From: CAZJBS01 sp964544475
GTDB taxonomy: Bacteria > CLD3 > SB21
Assembly: GCA_964544475.1 (NCBI GenBank)
Contig: CAZJBS010000018.1
Coordinates: 1 to 64,000, forward strand
DNA length: 64,000 nt
Direction: 5' to 3'
Positions 54,505 to 63,234 of the stretch are shown here, in pieces. The first letter of the stretch is position 1; every line of letters begins with the position of its first letter. Under the pieces are notes generated by a model. That model did no database searches. It saw nothing but the letters and a program-made list of their open reading frames with translations, and had not been told where the DNA came from. A program made the position numbers and the translations under genes.

Positions 54505-55844
54505 CAGCCCAGGAGCCGCTCGACGTATTTGGTGTCCACATCGCCAGAGACAAATCCAGGATCGCGCATCATGCGTTTCTGGAACGGCACGGTGGTTTTG
54601 ATGCCTTCGACGATCATTTCGTCGAGCGCGCAGTACATTTTTTCAATCGCCTCCGCGCGGTTTTCGCCGTGTACAATGAGCTTGCCGATCAGCGAGTCGT
54701 ACGTCGTCGGAATCTGGTATTCGGCATAGGCGTGCGAATCCACGCGAACGCCGTAGCCGCTCGGGATGTGGAACGCGTGAATTTTGCCCGCGGACGGCCG
54801 GAAATTGTGATCGGGATCCTCGGCGTTGATGCGGCATTCGATGGCGTGCCCGCGCGGTTGCAGGTCGGCCTGTTTGAACGGCAATTTTTCGCCGGCGGCC
54901 ACTTTGATCTGCCATTTGATGAGATCGATGCCGTAGACCATTTCGGTGACGGGGTGTTCGACCTGGATACGCGTGTTCATTTCCATGAAATAGAAATTCC
55001 TGTCCCTGTCCATCAGGAATTCGATCGTGCCGACGCTTTCATAGTTGACGCTTTTGGCGCCGCGCACGGCCGCTTCGCCGATTTTGGCGCGCAGGGCCGC
55101 GTCCACCGCCGGGGACGGCGACTCCTCGATCAGTTTCTGATGCCGGCGCTGCATGCTGCAATCGCGTTCACCGAGATACAGGACGTTGCCGTGCTGGTCG
55201 CCGATGAGCTGGATTTCGATATGGCGCGGTTTTTCGATGAATTTCTCAATATACACATCCGGATTCCCGAAGGCCGTCTGCGCTTCGGAGCGGGCCGTGT
55301 TGAAAGCGTTTTCGAATTCCGCATCCTCGCGCACGATGCGCATGCCGCGTCCGCCGCCGCCGGCCGTTGCTTTGATAATAACCGGCACGCCGATTTCGGC
55401 GACCAATTGGCGCGCATGCTCAATGTCTTTGACAACGCCTTCACTGCCCGGCACCACCGGCACGCCGGCTTTGATCATGGTTTCCTTGGCAAACGCCTTG
55501 TCGCCCATGGACTGGATCATCCTGGATTTCGGGCCGATGAATTTGATGCCGACGGATTCGCAGATATCCGCAAACTTCACGTTTTCCGACAGGAATCCGT
55601 AGCCGGGATGAATCGCCTCGGAGCCGGAAATTTCGGCCGCGCTCATGATCTGCGGAATATTGAGATAACTCTGCGCGCTGGGCGCCGGACCGATGCAGAT
55701 GGCCTCGTCGGCAAAGCGCACGTGTAGCGAATTGGCGTCGGCTTCCGAATACACGGCCACCGTCTTGACGCCCATTTCCCGACAGGCACGGATCACCCGC
55801 AGCGCAATTTCACCGCGGTTGGCGATCATTATTTTCTTGAACAT
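54501..55844 (-). CDS. accC: Acetyl-CoA carboxylase, biotin carboxylase subunit
   Basis: 447 aa, the standard AccC length. ATP-grasp motifs: KKIMIANRGEIALRVIRACRE, HPGYGFLSENVKFA, KATAGGGGRGMRIV (~155), RHIEIQLIGDQHG, DCSMQRRHQK, EMNTRIQVEHPVTE (~275), and the ending AIEKMYCALDEMIVEGIKTT. It carboxylates biotin on AccB for fatty acid synthesis. Second biotin carboxylase of the window; this one fits the fatty-acid type while the 499-aa copy fits acyl-CoA carboxylases. accB is not next to it, an unusual layout. Confidence 0.95.
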   Translation of the reverse strand: MFKKIMIANRGEIALRVIRACREMGVKTVAVYSEADANSLHVRFADEAICIGPAPSAQSYLNIPQIMSAAEISGSEAIHPGYGFLSENVKFADICESVGIKFIGPKSRMIQSMGDKAFAKETMIKAGVPVVPGSEGVVKDIEHARQLVAEIGVPVIIKATAGGGGRGMRIVREDAEFENAFNTARSEAQTAFGNPDVYIEKFIEKPRHIEIQLIGDQHGNVLYLGERDCSMQRRHQKLIEESPSPAVDAALRAKIGEAAVRGAKSVNYESVGTIEFLMDRDRNFYFMEMNTRIQVEHPVTEMVYGIDLIKWQIKVAAGEKLPFKQADLQPRGHAIECRINAEDPDHNFRPSAGKIHAFHIPSGYGVRVDSHAYAEYQIPTTYDSLIGKLIVHGENRAEAIEKMYCALDEMIVEGIKTTVPFQKRMMRDPGFVSGDVDTKYVERLLGW

Positions 55845-55882
55845 GCGCTCCTTTCGTTATGCCAGGGGACGGTAGGAACGGA

Positions 55883-56821
55883 TCAACTCCGCCGATCCAC
55901 CCAGTAGTTGCTGCCCGGTTTGGCTTTCAGTAATTTTTTCACTTCGCTCGCGATTTGCGCAATCTGACCGATGCTCGTCAACGTACGGTTTTCGCTGGAC
56001 ACCACCGCGATCGATATCGACACGAGCGGGAACTGGTCGGTCGTGTCTTTGCGGTTTTTGGTCTGGATGAAGCCACGCTCGCGATCGGCGTCGTTGTAGA
56101 GGGTTGGGAAAAAGACATCGAGACGCCGGATGATTTCGGCGCACATGGCGTCGACCCGGCGATGATCGGACATGATAAAGACAAAATCATCGCCGCCGAT
56201 GTGGCCGACAAAATCGTCCGGCAAGCCGACTTCGGCCATGACGTCCGAGATCACTTCCGCCGTCCTGCGAATCATCACGTCGCCCTGGCTGAAGCCATAC
56301 ACATCGTTGAAAGCCTTGAAATTGTCGAGGTCGGCGTAGCACACGGCAAATGGCGCAGAGGTTTTCGAAGCGATGCGGTGATTGATGTCTTCCTCGATGG
56401 CATAATTGCCGGGCAATTTCGTCAGCGGATTGGCGCCGAGGCTTTCCTTGTACCGTCGGATAAGCGCATCCAGCCTGGCGACGAGTTCCTGATGGTCGAC
56501 GTCCTTCGTGATATAGTCGTCCGCGCCGGTTTTCAGCGAGTACAGTTTGTCGGTGAGCTGGTCGGAGGAACTGAACATGACGATCGGCACGTTGCGAGTG
56601 GAGGGCCGGTCTTTGAGGTGTTGGCGGATGTCGTGGCCGTTGATGTCGGGCATATTGATGTCCAACAGAACGAGATCCGGCCGGTAATCGTGGATACGTT
56701 TCAAACCGTCGGCACCTGTTTCGGCCGTTGCGACGCTGAAGCCGTGCCGCTTGAGAATGGTCGTGAAGATGAAAATCTTGTCCGGCTCATCGTCGATCAT
56801 CAGGATTTTTTCGGCGGTCAT
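55883..56821 (-). CDS. Response regulator with GGDEF-like output domain
   Basis: 312 aa. Receiver domain KILMIDDEPDK (acidic pocket), LVLLDINMPDINGHDI with the phospho-Asp (~54), MFSSSD and TKDVDHQ (Lys). Output domain GGDEF-like: LPGNYAIEEDIN (~135), CYADLDNFKAFNDVYGF (~163), and the active-site loop HIGGDDFVFI (~210), GGDDF instead of GGDEF. Usually c-di-GMP synthesis; the Glu-to-Asp change may lower or abolish activity, so it may bind nucleotides as a sensor instead. Upstream and co-directional with accC (38 bases). Confidence 0.9.
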   Translation of the reverse strand: MTAEKILMIDDEPDKIFIFTTILKRHGFSVATAETGADGLKRIHDYRPDLVLLDINMPDINGHDIRQHLKDRPSTRNVPIVMFSSSDQLTDKLYSLKTGADDYITKDVDHQELVARLDALIRRYKESLGANPLTKLPGNYAIEEDINHRIASKTSAPFAVCYADLDNFKAFNDVYGFSQGDVMIRRTAEVISDVMAEVGLPDDFVGHIGGDDFVFIMSDHRRVDAMCAEIIRRLDVFFPTLYNDADRERGFIQTKNRKDTTDQFPLVSISIAVVSSENRTLTSIGQIAQIASEVKKLLKAKPGSNYWVDRRS

Positions 56822-56930
56822 ATCGGTGGTGGCCCGGTGGTTGTGTCGTCTGGGGCAAAATATTAAAAGGACACGCCAAAGTCAATTTGAAGCGAGGCCG
56901 GACATCGTCAGCCTCTGACCACCCTCAATT

Positions 56931-57490
56931 GGAAGTCACCCTGAGGGGAGTCGAAGGGTGGGAAGTCACCCTAGTCGACGTCGAAGGGTTGGAAGTCACC
57001 CTGAGCGAAGTCGAAGGGTGACACGGAATAACATGTTTGTCCATCGTCAGTCTTCGACTGCGCTCAGACTGACAAGATACGTTCGACTCCAAAGCAATTG
57101 GAAGTCACCCTGAGCGAAGTCGAAGGGTGACACGGTAATAACCTGTTTGTCCATCGTCAGTCTTCGACTGCGCTCAGACTGACAAGTTACGACGACTCCA
57201 AAGCAGTTGGAAGTCACCCTGAGCGAAGTCGAAGGGTGACACAGTAATAACCTGTTTATCCATCGTCAGTCTTCGACTGCGCTCAGACTGACAAGATACG
57301 CCGACTCCAAAGCAATCGGAAGTCACCCTGAGCGAAGTCGAAGGGTGACACGGTGATAACCTGTTTGTCCATCGTCAGTCTTCGACTGCGCTCAGACTGA
57401 CAAGAAACGCCGACCCCAAAGCAATCGGAAGTCACCCTGAGCGAAGTCGAAGGGTTGGGAGTCACCCTGAACGGAGTCGAAGGGTGACAT
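56931..57490. repeat. 109-bp tandem repeat array built of two palindromes
   Basis: Units begin with GGAAGTCACCCTGA at 56991, 57100, 57209 and 57318 (spacing 109 each), with a partial unit from 57427 and two short degenerate copies at 56931 and 56961. Each unit contains two imperfect palindromes: GTCACCCT..AGGGTGAC around GAGCGAAGTCGA, and GTCAGTCT..AGACTGAC around TCGACTGCGCTC. Units are nearly identical, so the array is recent or homogenised. No coding potential and no transposase nearby. Confidence 0.93.
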
Positions 57491-57496
57491 AGGATG

Positions 57497-58020
57497 GCGA
57501 AAAACCATTCATTGTATTCCGCTCGCTGGTTGGAAATGCTCTGACGAATTCCTTCCGTAATGGTAACCGAACTGCGCTTCAGCTCAAGGACGCCGACGGC
57601 GATCCCGTTCAGATATAATACGAGATCCGGACGGCGCTCATGATTCCCACGCAGGGTGACCTCTTCAGCAATGGCGAAGTCGTTTTTCTCCGGGCGCTTC
57701 CAGTCGACTACGTGGACCGTCTCGGTGACCTTGCCGGCTTCCAGTTTGACCGGAATGCCGTACCGGAGCAGACTATACACCTGGCGGTTATTTTCATACA
57801 ACGACCGGTGGTGATTATCGGCTTCGGTACGCAGTTTGTAGATGGCACTGCCGATCTGCGCCGGAGAATACCCGGCGCGGGTCAGGTATTCGGTCAGCAT
57901 TCCTTCTTCGATATTGCTGTTGTCAGGGCGCTCCGTCCAGTCGCCGAGATAGAGGTATCTCAGTTCGTCACGAAATAGCCCGATGATGCGACGTTGCGTC
58001 GCACGTTCATAGTGGCTCAT
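57497..58020 (-). pseudogene. hsdR: Type I restriction subunit HsdR, truncated 5' remnant
   Basis: The first ~175 residues of HsdR remain: MSHYERATQRRIIGLFRDEL at the start and the nuclease site RRPDLVLYLNGIAVGVLELKR (PD..ELK, ~128-148), then SISNQRAEYNEWFFA. The homology ends in the 109-bp repeat array and the frame runs on into repeat sequence (to 57283) without meaning. The ~800 residues of helicase and C-terminal domain are absent, so it cannot restrict DNA. The start overlaps the ATPase stop (ATGA), showing they were one operon. Confidence 0.88.
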
Positions 58021-59468
58021 ACGGGTCGTTTGAGTTTCTTCTCTAAGGTGTTATTACCTACAACATACGTATACAATGCCGCAGGCACAAAGTGGAGCGT
58101 GACAGACCCCACGTGCTTTTGACCTTCTTTATCGATCGTAGTTACCATGGCGGAATCAAGCCGGTTTTTCTCACAAAAATGAATGAGGCTTTTGAGATCG
58201 CCGGGATTGTCATAATGCGCATTGCTCCACTTGATCTCCAGCGCCCATTGCGGTTTCAATTTGCGCGGGTCAAGTCCGACCATGTCCACCTCGCCGGATA
58301 GCCAGCGCGCGTAGACGGGGGTGAACCAATCGCGATGCATCCATTGGGCAAAAATGGCCGTCTCCACCATATGGCCGATCAATTCATCCGTGGCCTGCAT
58401 GGGCGAGAACAGCGCGCTCCGCAGGCTGGGATTCGTAAGATAAATTTTGTAAAAATTCGCACGCTGAAACCTCCTGGCTGTGTCGTCCACGCGGTGCACG
58501 ATGCGGATGAGGAAAGCCGCCTCCAGATAGTCGAGATATTTTTTCAGCAGGTATTTCTCAACGCCGGACGACTTGCTGAGCGAATCCAGTGAAACCTCGT
58601 TGCCGCTGTTATAGGCCAGCGTGGTAAAAAGAGAGTTCAGTTCCTGCACATCCTGTATTCCGTAGAGGCTCGGCAAATCGCGCAGCAAGACCTTGTCCAC
58701 AATGTCGCTGCGAATGTATCGGCCGGGGTTATTTTGGATTTTCTCCGAAAAAATCACCTCCGGATATCCGCCAAAATTGATGTAATCTATAAAATGCCGA
58801 TTGAGTTCACGGATATTGATCGTCGAAAAAAACCGGGTCAGGTTGCCCTGCCACTCAAGGGCGGACGGTTGGACCAGATGATCCAGTTCTTTAAGCGAAA
58901 TGAATTCATTAAACGTCAGCGGTGGAAGCATAAAATCGGTAAAACGTCCGGCTCCGCTTTCATTGCTGGCCAGCTTGAGCGCGGCCGCCGCCGATCCGGA
59001 AACGACAAAGCGGGTCCTGGGATAGGAATCGACGAGCACCTTCAGATGCACTTCCCAATCCCGGAGGTACTGGATCTCATCGAAGAAGACATACCAGCCG
59101 CGCGCGTCCGTATCTCGGGTGGCTTTCCGCGCCATGTCGAAAAGCGATTCCAGCCTCAGATTGTTGTAGATGGGATTTTCGATATTGATGAAACATATTT
59201 TTCTTCGGTCAATACCGGCGTCAAGCAGGCGTTGTATCGTATGGTGCATGATGACGGTTTTTCCCACGCGCCGCGGCCCCATCAGGACCACCGCGCGATT
59301 GACCGACATGTCTTCCACCAATTGGGCCAATAGTCCAAAGTACAACCGCGGCTTCTTCCCGTGGTATTCCTCTTCAGTCCGGCCGTCGGTCCACCACGGA
59401 TTTTCAAATCGCAGGCGGTCAATGATCAGCTCTTCTGAAAAGGGATTCAGAGGCTTTAGTTTAGTCAT
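58017..59468 (-). CDS. AAA ATPase with DUF4143 domain
   Basis: 483 aa, intact. AAA_14 ATPase: MGPRRVGKTVIMHHTIQRLL (~62), Walker B GWYVFFDEIQYLRDWE (~125), SGSAAAALKL (sensor, ~157); DUF4143 in the C-terminal half with VDMVGLDPRKLKPQWALEIKWS (~400), a PD-(D/E)xK-like strand pattern. Such proteins are common in bacteria and often sit in restriction loci or behave as defence/toxin-like genes; function unknown. It is followed by the hsdR remnant with a 4-base overlap, so it was co-expressed with it. A perfect inverted repeat lies 21 bases upstream of the start. Confidence 0.9.
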   Translation of the reverse strand: MTKLKPLNPFSEELIIDRLRFENPWWTDGRTEEEYHGKKPRLYFGLLAQLVEDMSVNRAVVLMGPRRVGKTVIMHHTIQRLLDAGIDRRKICFINIENPIYNNLRLESLFDMARKATRDTDARGWYVFFDEIQYLRDWEVHLKVLVDSYPRTRFVVSGSAAAALKLASNESGAGRFTDFMLPPLTFNEFISLKELDHLVQPSALEWQGNLTRFFSTINIRELNRHFIDYINFGGYPEVIFSEKIQNNPGRYIRSDIVDKVLLRDLPSLYGIQDVQELNSLFTTLAYNSGNEVSLDSLSKSSGVEKYLLKKYLDYLEAAFLIRIVHRVDDTARRFQRANFYKIYLTNPSLRSALFSPMQATDELIGHMVETAIFAQWMHRDWFTPVYARWLSGEVDMVGLDPRKLKPQWALEIKWSNAHYDNPGDLKSLIHFCEKNRLDSAMVTTIDKEGQKHVGSVTLHFVPAALYTYVVGNNTLEKKLKRPV

Positions 59469-59488
59469 ATAACCATAGTTTTGTTCAT

Positions 59489-59512
59489 ATAAGATAAACT
59501 TATTTATCTTAT
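59489..59512 (-). promoter_or_regulatory. Palindromic operator candidate upstream of the AAA/DUF4143 gene
   Basis: Perfect 10-bp arms ATAAGATAAA (59489-59498) and TTTATCTTAT (59503-59512) around CTTA, 21 bases before the ATPase ATG (59468). AT-rich. Could be an autoregulatory site or an mRNA hairpin that hides the start; the ribosome site itself is poor. Confidence 0.5.
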
Positions 59513-59631
59513 ATTGAAGATATTGCGATAATAGACAAAAATCAAGCTTTCTTATTGCTTATTCGGGCCCTCTGGCAGCCGACAATCTCACCGCTTTATA
59601 CGCTAAACCCCGTATAAATACCTATACATGA

Positions 59632-60055
59632 GGAGCCGTGGTTTCTCCATGCACCAACCGTATTCTCCCCGTGAGTAATTCCTGCATCATACCCTGCTTG
59701 ATCTGGCGGGCCTTGGCGAGTTTTTCTTCGAGCGCAGATATCTCGGCATCCATTTCGCTCAGGATTTCGGCCACAGCGGTTGTTCATCAATAGCAGGAGG
59801 AAACAGAAATTCAAAACTCAAAAAAGTCGGCAATCTCAAGGAGTCAACGGTTGCTTTGACAGTGTTTTTCAAAGCATGCTTGCCAAAATACTGGGCCATA
59901 ATTAGATAAATAAACTTTGCTGAGACATCAGGCGAGAACTGTGTAATAGCATACACGCGTTGATGGACATCAAAGCAACCATTCACATAATGGAAGACAT
60001 TCCCAATGTTACCTTCACCAGGTATTAAAATAGCTTCGCAATGATCGTCCAGTTG
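59632..60055 (-). pseudogene. hsdS: Type I restriction specificity subunit HsdS, 3' remnant with frameshift
   Basis: The 3' half of hsdS is recognisable: GEGNIGNVFHYVNGCFDVHQ, YAITQFSPDVSAKFIYLIMA, HALKNTVKATVDSLRLPTFL (target-recognition domain end), then, after a frame change near 59775, EILSEMDAEISALEEKLAKAR and KQGMMQELLTGRIRLV (C-terminal coiled coil), ending at a TAG (59632). In the present frame it stops at 59759. The N-terminal half is missing: at about 60055 the frame passes directly into a different gene. No hsdM is seen. The protein cannot be functional as annotated. Confidence 0.85.
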
Positions 60056-60813
60056 TGCATGCGCAAATACAAATCGGTCTGCGGAGGCCACCACTTGTTC
60101 ATTCGCTACATCGACCATCTCCTGTGTGGCTTCAAAATACTCAAATAAGGTTTCTTTCCTGGACAAATGAAGCAGTCTGTAAGAGGACAAAGGAAATACT
60201 ACTTCTGCATCCGGGTCCATCAAACCTGTACGCCACTGAACAGGATTGTCGGACGTTACGAATGCCGGTTGGCCAGTCGTATAGATGCACCAGTTCAAGA
60301 CTTCATCACTGTCTTGGTGCGTTCGAAGTTTCTCTTATCAAACATTGATTCCCATAATTCGATGGGATTGAGACCAAAATTTGGTATTTGTTTCATTTCC
60401 TCAAGGTTATTCCGCATTTTGTCTGAGTCTGGATCGCCATTGACAATTCTCTCGTTGAATTCCTTTTCTGTCTCCTTGTACAAACGCCCGGCATTTTGCT
60501 TCGTCCATTCTTTCGTTCTTTCCCGATCAGCTGGTTTTCTGAGCATGAGGGCGATTACATAATTCGTCAGATGAGCTCTGTCGAACGCATTCAGAGGAGT
60601 CTTGGAATCAATTTTTGCAAATACCGGCAAGCAGGGTTTTTCGATTTCTTCATTGAAATACTTCTCCACCTCATCAGAGTAAAGGTCGTTTTCTTGAGCT
60701 ATAACTCGTATGCCAGCCTGAAATGGTTCACGGTCTCTTGGATGGGCCCAAATCAGATTGTCTCCGCTGGAAAAACGCTTGAGATAGGCTTGTGGGATGA
60801 AATGATTACCCAA
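60055..60813 (-). pseudogene. DUF4238 gene, frameshifted and fused to hsdS
   Basis: Start ATG 60813: MGNHFIPQAYLKRFSS is the DUF4238 signature start. The frame ends at 60295 (TGA) after TKTVMKS; restoring one base gives continuous reading into VLNWCIYTTGQPAFVTSDNPVQ, the conserved DUF4238 C-terminal 'TSDNP' strand, and on through ADRFVFAHAQLDDH. Beyond that the frame is HsdS. So the DUF4238 gene has a -1 type change at about 60296 and an in-frame junction to hsdS. DUF4238 proteins are of unknown function, often in defence-rich regions. Locally AT-rich. Confidence 0.82.
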
Positions 60814-61116
60814 ATATACCCTTCTGAGACTTGATTATTCAGAAAGATTCAATGACCGATTCGGATCACTGCTCTTGACAAAATAATACACTTCGCGCGA
60901 TCCATAGTCAAAAAAATCTTCCGATCCGTCTTTCAGTGACTCCTATCAACAAAATCTCACAACTCTCTAAGGTCGTCGAGTTGACTGAAGCCATCACCGA
61001 GACGACCGTCTCTCCTGGCCGGAGTTGAGGGATATTGTTCATTGGAGCCATGGTATGACTATGGGATGGCCACTCATGCCCGGCCGATTCCTGAAGATGG
61101 ATTCCCCGGAAACCCC
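60814..61116. other. Gene-free interval
   Basis: About 300 bases between the DUF4238 remnant start and the secreted protein gene. Short open frames exist on both strands but none has a ribosome site or recognisable product. I see no RNA gene. Confidence 0.5.
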
Positions 61117-61608
61117 TCACTCCTCCATCACTTCACTCTTCACGACAAACTCAAATCGGAGGAGCAGTGTGAATCCGGATTTTGGGGAAGGGAAGATCCA
61201 TTGACGGGCGCGATTGGCGGCGCATCGGGCGACAAGGTCGTTGGCGGTGTTGGCGGTCGTATTGGCGGCGGTAACCCGGCCGGAAGAATGCGCTGCAATT
61301 TGGAGTTCGACCTCGCCGGCCAGTGATGGCGATTTTCGAAGTTCCCTCTCGTAGCAGTCCAGAATGCCCCGCAAGCGGTCGGCGAGATAGTTTAGGAGGG
61401 GTTCGCGGTCGACGGCCGTCCAATCGGTGTCCAGACGGATAATACGGACAAACGCCGAGCCCGCTTCCGGTCCTGGTAAAACCCGGAAACATTCGACCGG
61501 CGAAAACGTCCCTTGCGCGTCGCCAGTGCCAGGCCTCGCCGAATCCGATTGATCCTGCGCAGAGCCTGTGGCGGCCAGCAGAGAGATAAGAAAAAGGGCG
61601 TGTTTCAT
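61117..61608 (-). CDS. Exported AgmX/PglI (TonB-like) C-terminal domain protein
   Basis: 163 aa from ATG 61608, giving a signal peptide (MKHALFLISLLAATGSAQ). The body is the AgmX/PglI C-terminal fold: LRGILDCYERELRKSPSLAG, VELQIAAHSSGRV, NDLVARCAANRARQWIFPSP, with the conserved paired Cys and the W.FP motif that links it to TonB-like domains. The longer open frame to 61758 is not needed. Such proteins are found in gliding and outer-membrane energy-transfer systems; specific role unknown. It overlaps the region of Nudix promoter upstream. Confidence 0.8.
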   Translation of the reverse strand: MKHALFLISLLAATGSAQDQSDSARPGTGDAQGTFSPVECFRVLPGPEAGSAFVRIIRLDTDWTAVDREPLLNYLADRLRGILDCYERELRKSPSLAGEVELQIAAHSSGRVTAANTTANTANDLVARCAANRARQWIFPSPKSGFTLLLRFEFVVKSEVMEE

Positions 61609-61754
61609 ATTCCGAACATAAGGATGGATCGTCAGGAGGAGAAACGGTTTATTCCAAATAAATAATGCTCGCCTCGATACTGTCCCTTCGGGGCAACTCC
61701 GCGAGCGGCCGGTCGTAGAGTAGTCCAAAGGCCGTACCGAGACGACCACTCTTC

Positions 61755-62177
61755 TCACAGCCCGAGTTTGCTCCGTGTCATGTCCGCCGTCTTCACCAGA
61801 TCCCGATTGCTGTCATGGGTCAGCAGTGACAACGCCTCCGCCAATGGCGCCCACGTCACCTCCCGGTTTTCCTCGGCCGCGCCGATGGACACGAATTCCA
61901 TCAAATAAAAAACCGCGCGCACCATTTCGCGGTCGGTTCTGAATTCCACAATCCCGACCCGTGACCTGACGTTCGCTACAACGCCCGTCTCCTCCGTCAC
62001 CTCGCGGACGGCGGCCTGGGTCTCGCTTTCACCGCGTTCGATGTGGCCTTTCGGGAACACCCATTCATCGCGTCTTTTCTTCGGACGGACGAGAAGGTAG
62101 AGTACGCCGCCTTCTACGATACGATAGACGATCCCTCCGGCGTGCGTGAGACGTGTGGGCAAAGCTTCGTTCATCAT
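61755..62177 (-). CDS. Nudix hydrolase
   Basis: About 140 aa from ATG 62177 (AGGTG before it). Nudix box GHIERGESETQAAVREVTEETGV (given here in two parts: GHIERGESETQAA and VREVTEETGV, ~42-64) with the REUxEExGU metal site. Preceded by GGIVYRIVEGGVLYLLVRP. Hydrolyses a nucleoside diphosphate linked to some moiety; substrate not evident, though the KKRRDEWVFPKGH pattern resembles diadenosine polyphosphate/ADP-ribose type enzymes. Lies ~75 bases downstream of rpoD on the same strand. Confidence 0.9.
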   Translation of the reverse strand: MMNEALPTRLTHAGGIVYRIVEGGVLYLLVRPKKRRDEWVFPKGHIERGESETQAAVREVTEETGVVANVRSRVGIVEFRTDREMVRAVFYLMEFVSIGAAEENREVTWAPLAEALSLLTHDSNRDLVKTADMTRSKLGL

Positions 62178-62252
62178 CACCTGCTGCACAAAAACCCTGA
62201 CAGAAACTTGGACAGGAAACACGAAAATCTCTGGCCCGGCGGCCGTCGGTTT

Positions 62253-63098
62253 CTACCCCAGGTAATGCCGCAGGATGCTGCTGCGCGAGGTGTGGCGCAA
62301 CCGGCGGATCGCTTTCTCCTTGATCTGGCGCACGCGTTCGCGCGTCAGGTTGAACCGCTCCCCGATCTCCTCCAGCGTCAGCGGATGATCCGACTCCAGT
62401 CCGAAATACAGACGCAGCACTTCCGATTCGCGTTGGGAAAGGGTGTCCAGCGCGCGCTGAATTTCGATCTTCAAAGACTCGTTCAGGAGTTGATGGTCCG
62501 GCGGCTCCTGCTGTTCATTCTGAATGACGTCGATCAGCGTGTTGTTGTCCGAGTCGTTCAACGGCTCGTCGACCGACACATGGCGGCCGGAAATCTGAAT
62601 CGTGTTATTGACCTCAAAAACAGTCATGTCGAGTTCCTGGGCAATTTCGTCCGCGCTGGGTTCCCGCTCAAATTCCTGTTCGAGATCGCTGTAGATGCGG
62701 CCGATCTTGCTCAAGGTACCGATCTTGTTGAGCGGAAGGCGCACGACACGCGCCTGTTCCGCCAGCGCCTGCAAAATGGATTGCCGGATCCACCACACGG
62801 CATACGATATGAATTTGAATCCGCGCGTTTCGTCAAACCGTTTGGCGGCTTTGATCAGGCCGATATTGCCCTCGTTGATGAGATCGTTGAGTGAGAGGCC
62901 CTGGTTCTGGTACTGTTTGGCCACCGATACGACAAACCGCAGGTTGGCCTTGGTGAGATGTTCGAGCGCCTCCTGTTCGCCGGCCTTGACGCGTTTCGCC
63001 AGGTCCACTTCCTGTTCATGGGTTAATAACGGTACATCGCCAATTTCCTGCAGATATTTGTCGATCAGCTCATTGCTGTGTTCGCCATAATGACCCAT
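62253..63098 (-). CDS. rpoD: Primary RNA polymerase sigma factor (RpoD/SigA, short form)
   Basis: 281 aa. Regions 1.2-4: LIDKYLQEIGDVPLLTHEQE (1.2), NLRFVVSVAKQYQNQGLSLN (2.1), GNIGLIKAAKRFDETRGFKF (2.2-2.3), SYAVWWIRQSI (2.4), ARVVRLPLNKIG (3.0), and region 4 LRLYFGLESDHPLTLEEIGE then LTRERVRQIKEKAIRRLRH (-35 recognition helix). It lacks region 1.1 and the long non-conserved insert, as usual in Bacteroidetes and relatives. Housekeeping promoter recognition. Start ATG 63098. Confidence 0.93.
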   Translation of the reverse strand: MGHYGEHSNELIDKYLQEIGDVPLLTHEQEVDLAKRVKAGEQEALEHLTKANLRFVVSVAKQYQNQGLSLNDLINEGNIGLIKAAKRFDETRGFKFISYAVWWIRQSILQALAEQARVVRLPLNKIGTLSKIGRIYSDLEQEFEREPSADEIAQELDMTVFEVNNTIQISGRHVSVDEPLNDSDNNTLIDVIQNEQQEPPDHQLLNESLKIEIQRALDTLSQRESEVLRLYFGLESDHPLTLEEIGERFNLTRERVRQIKEKAIRRLRHTSRSSILRHYLG

Positions 63099-63234
63099 GG
63101 AAGTGACTTTGGTTAGAGTTATGAAAAGTGCCTAAACACGTCCGCCGGCGTCGTTCGGCCCGGCCGGGCCGGCCATTCACCATCTAACGAATCAGTACCT
63201 TGGCTATTTCAATTGAAAAATAAGCGGCGCCGTT

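Noticed and set aside
54669..55727. 352-aa plus-strand open frame
   Set aside because: Shadow of accC on the other strand, with no motif.
56931..57490. CRISPR array
   Set aside because: The repeats are 109 bp and contiguous, with no unique spacers between them, and no cas gene is in the window.
60908..61120. 70-aa minus-strand open frame
   Set aside because: No ribosome site, no family, partly overlapping the end of the AgmX-type gene; codon pattern not convincing.
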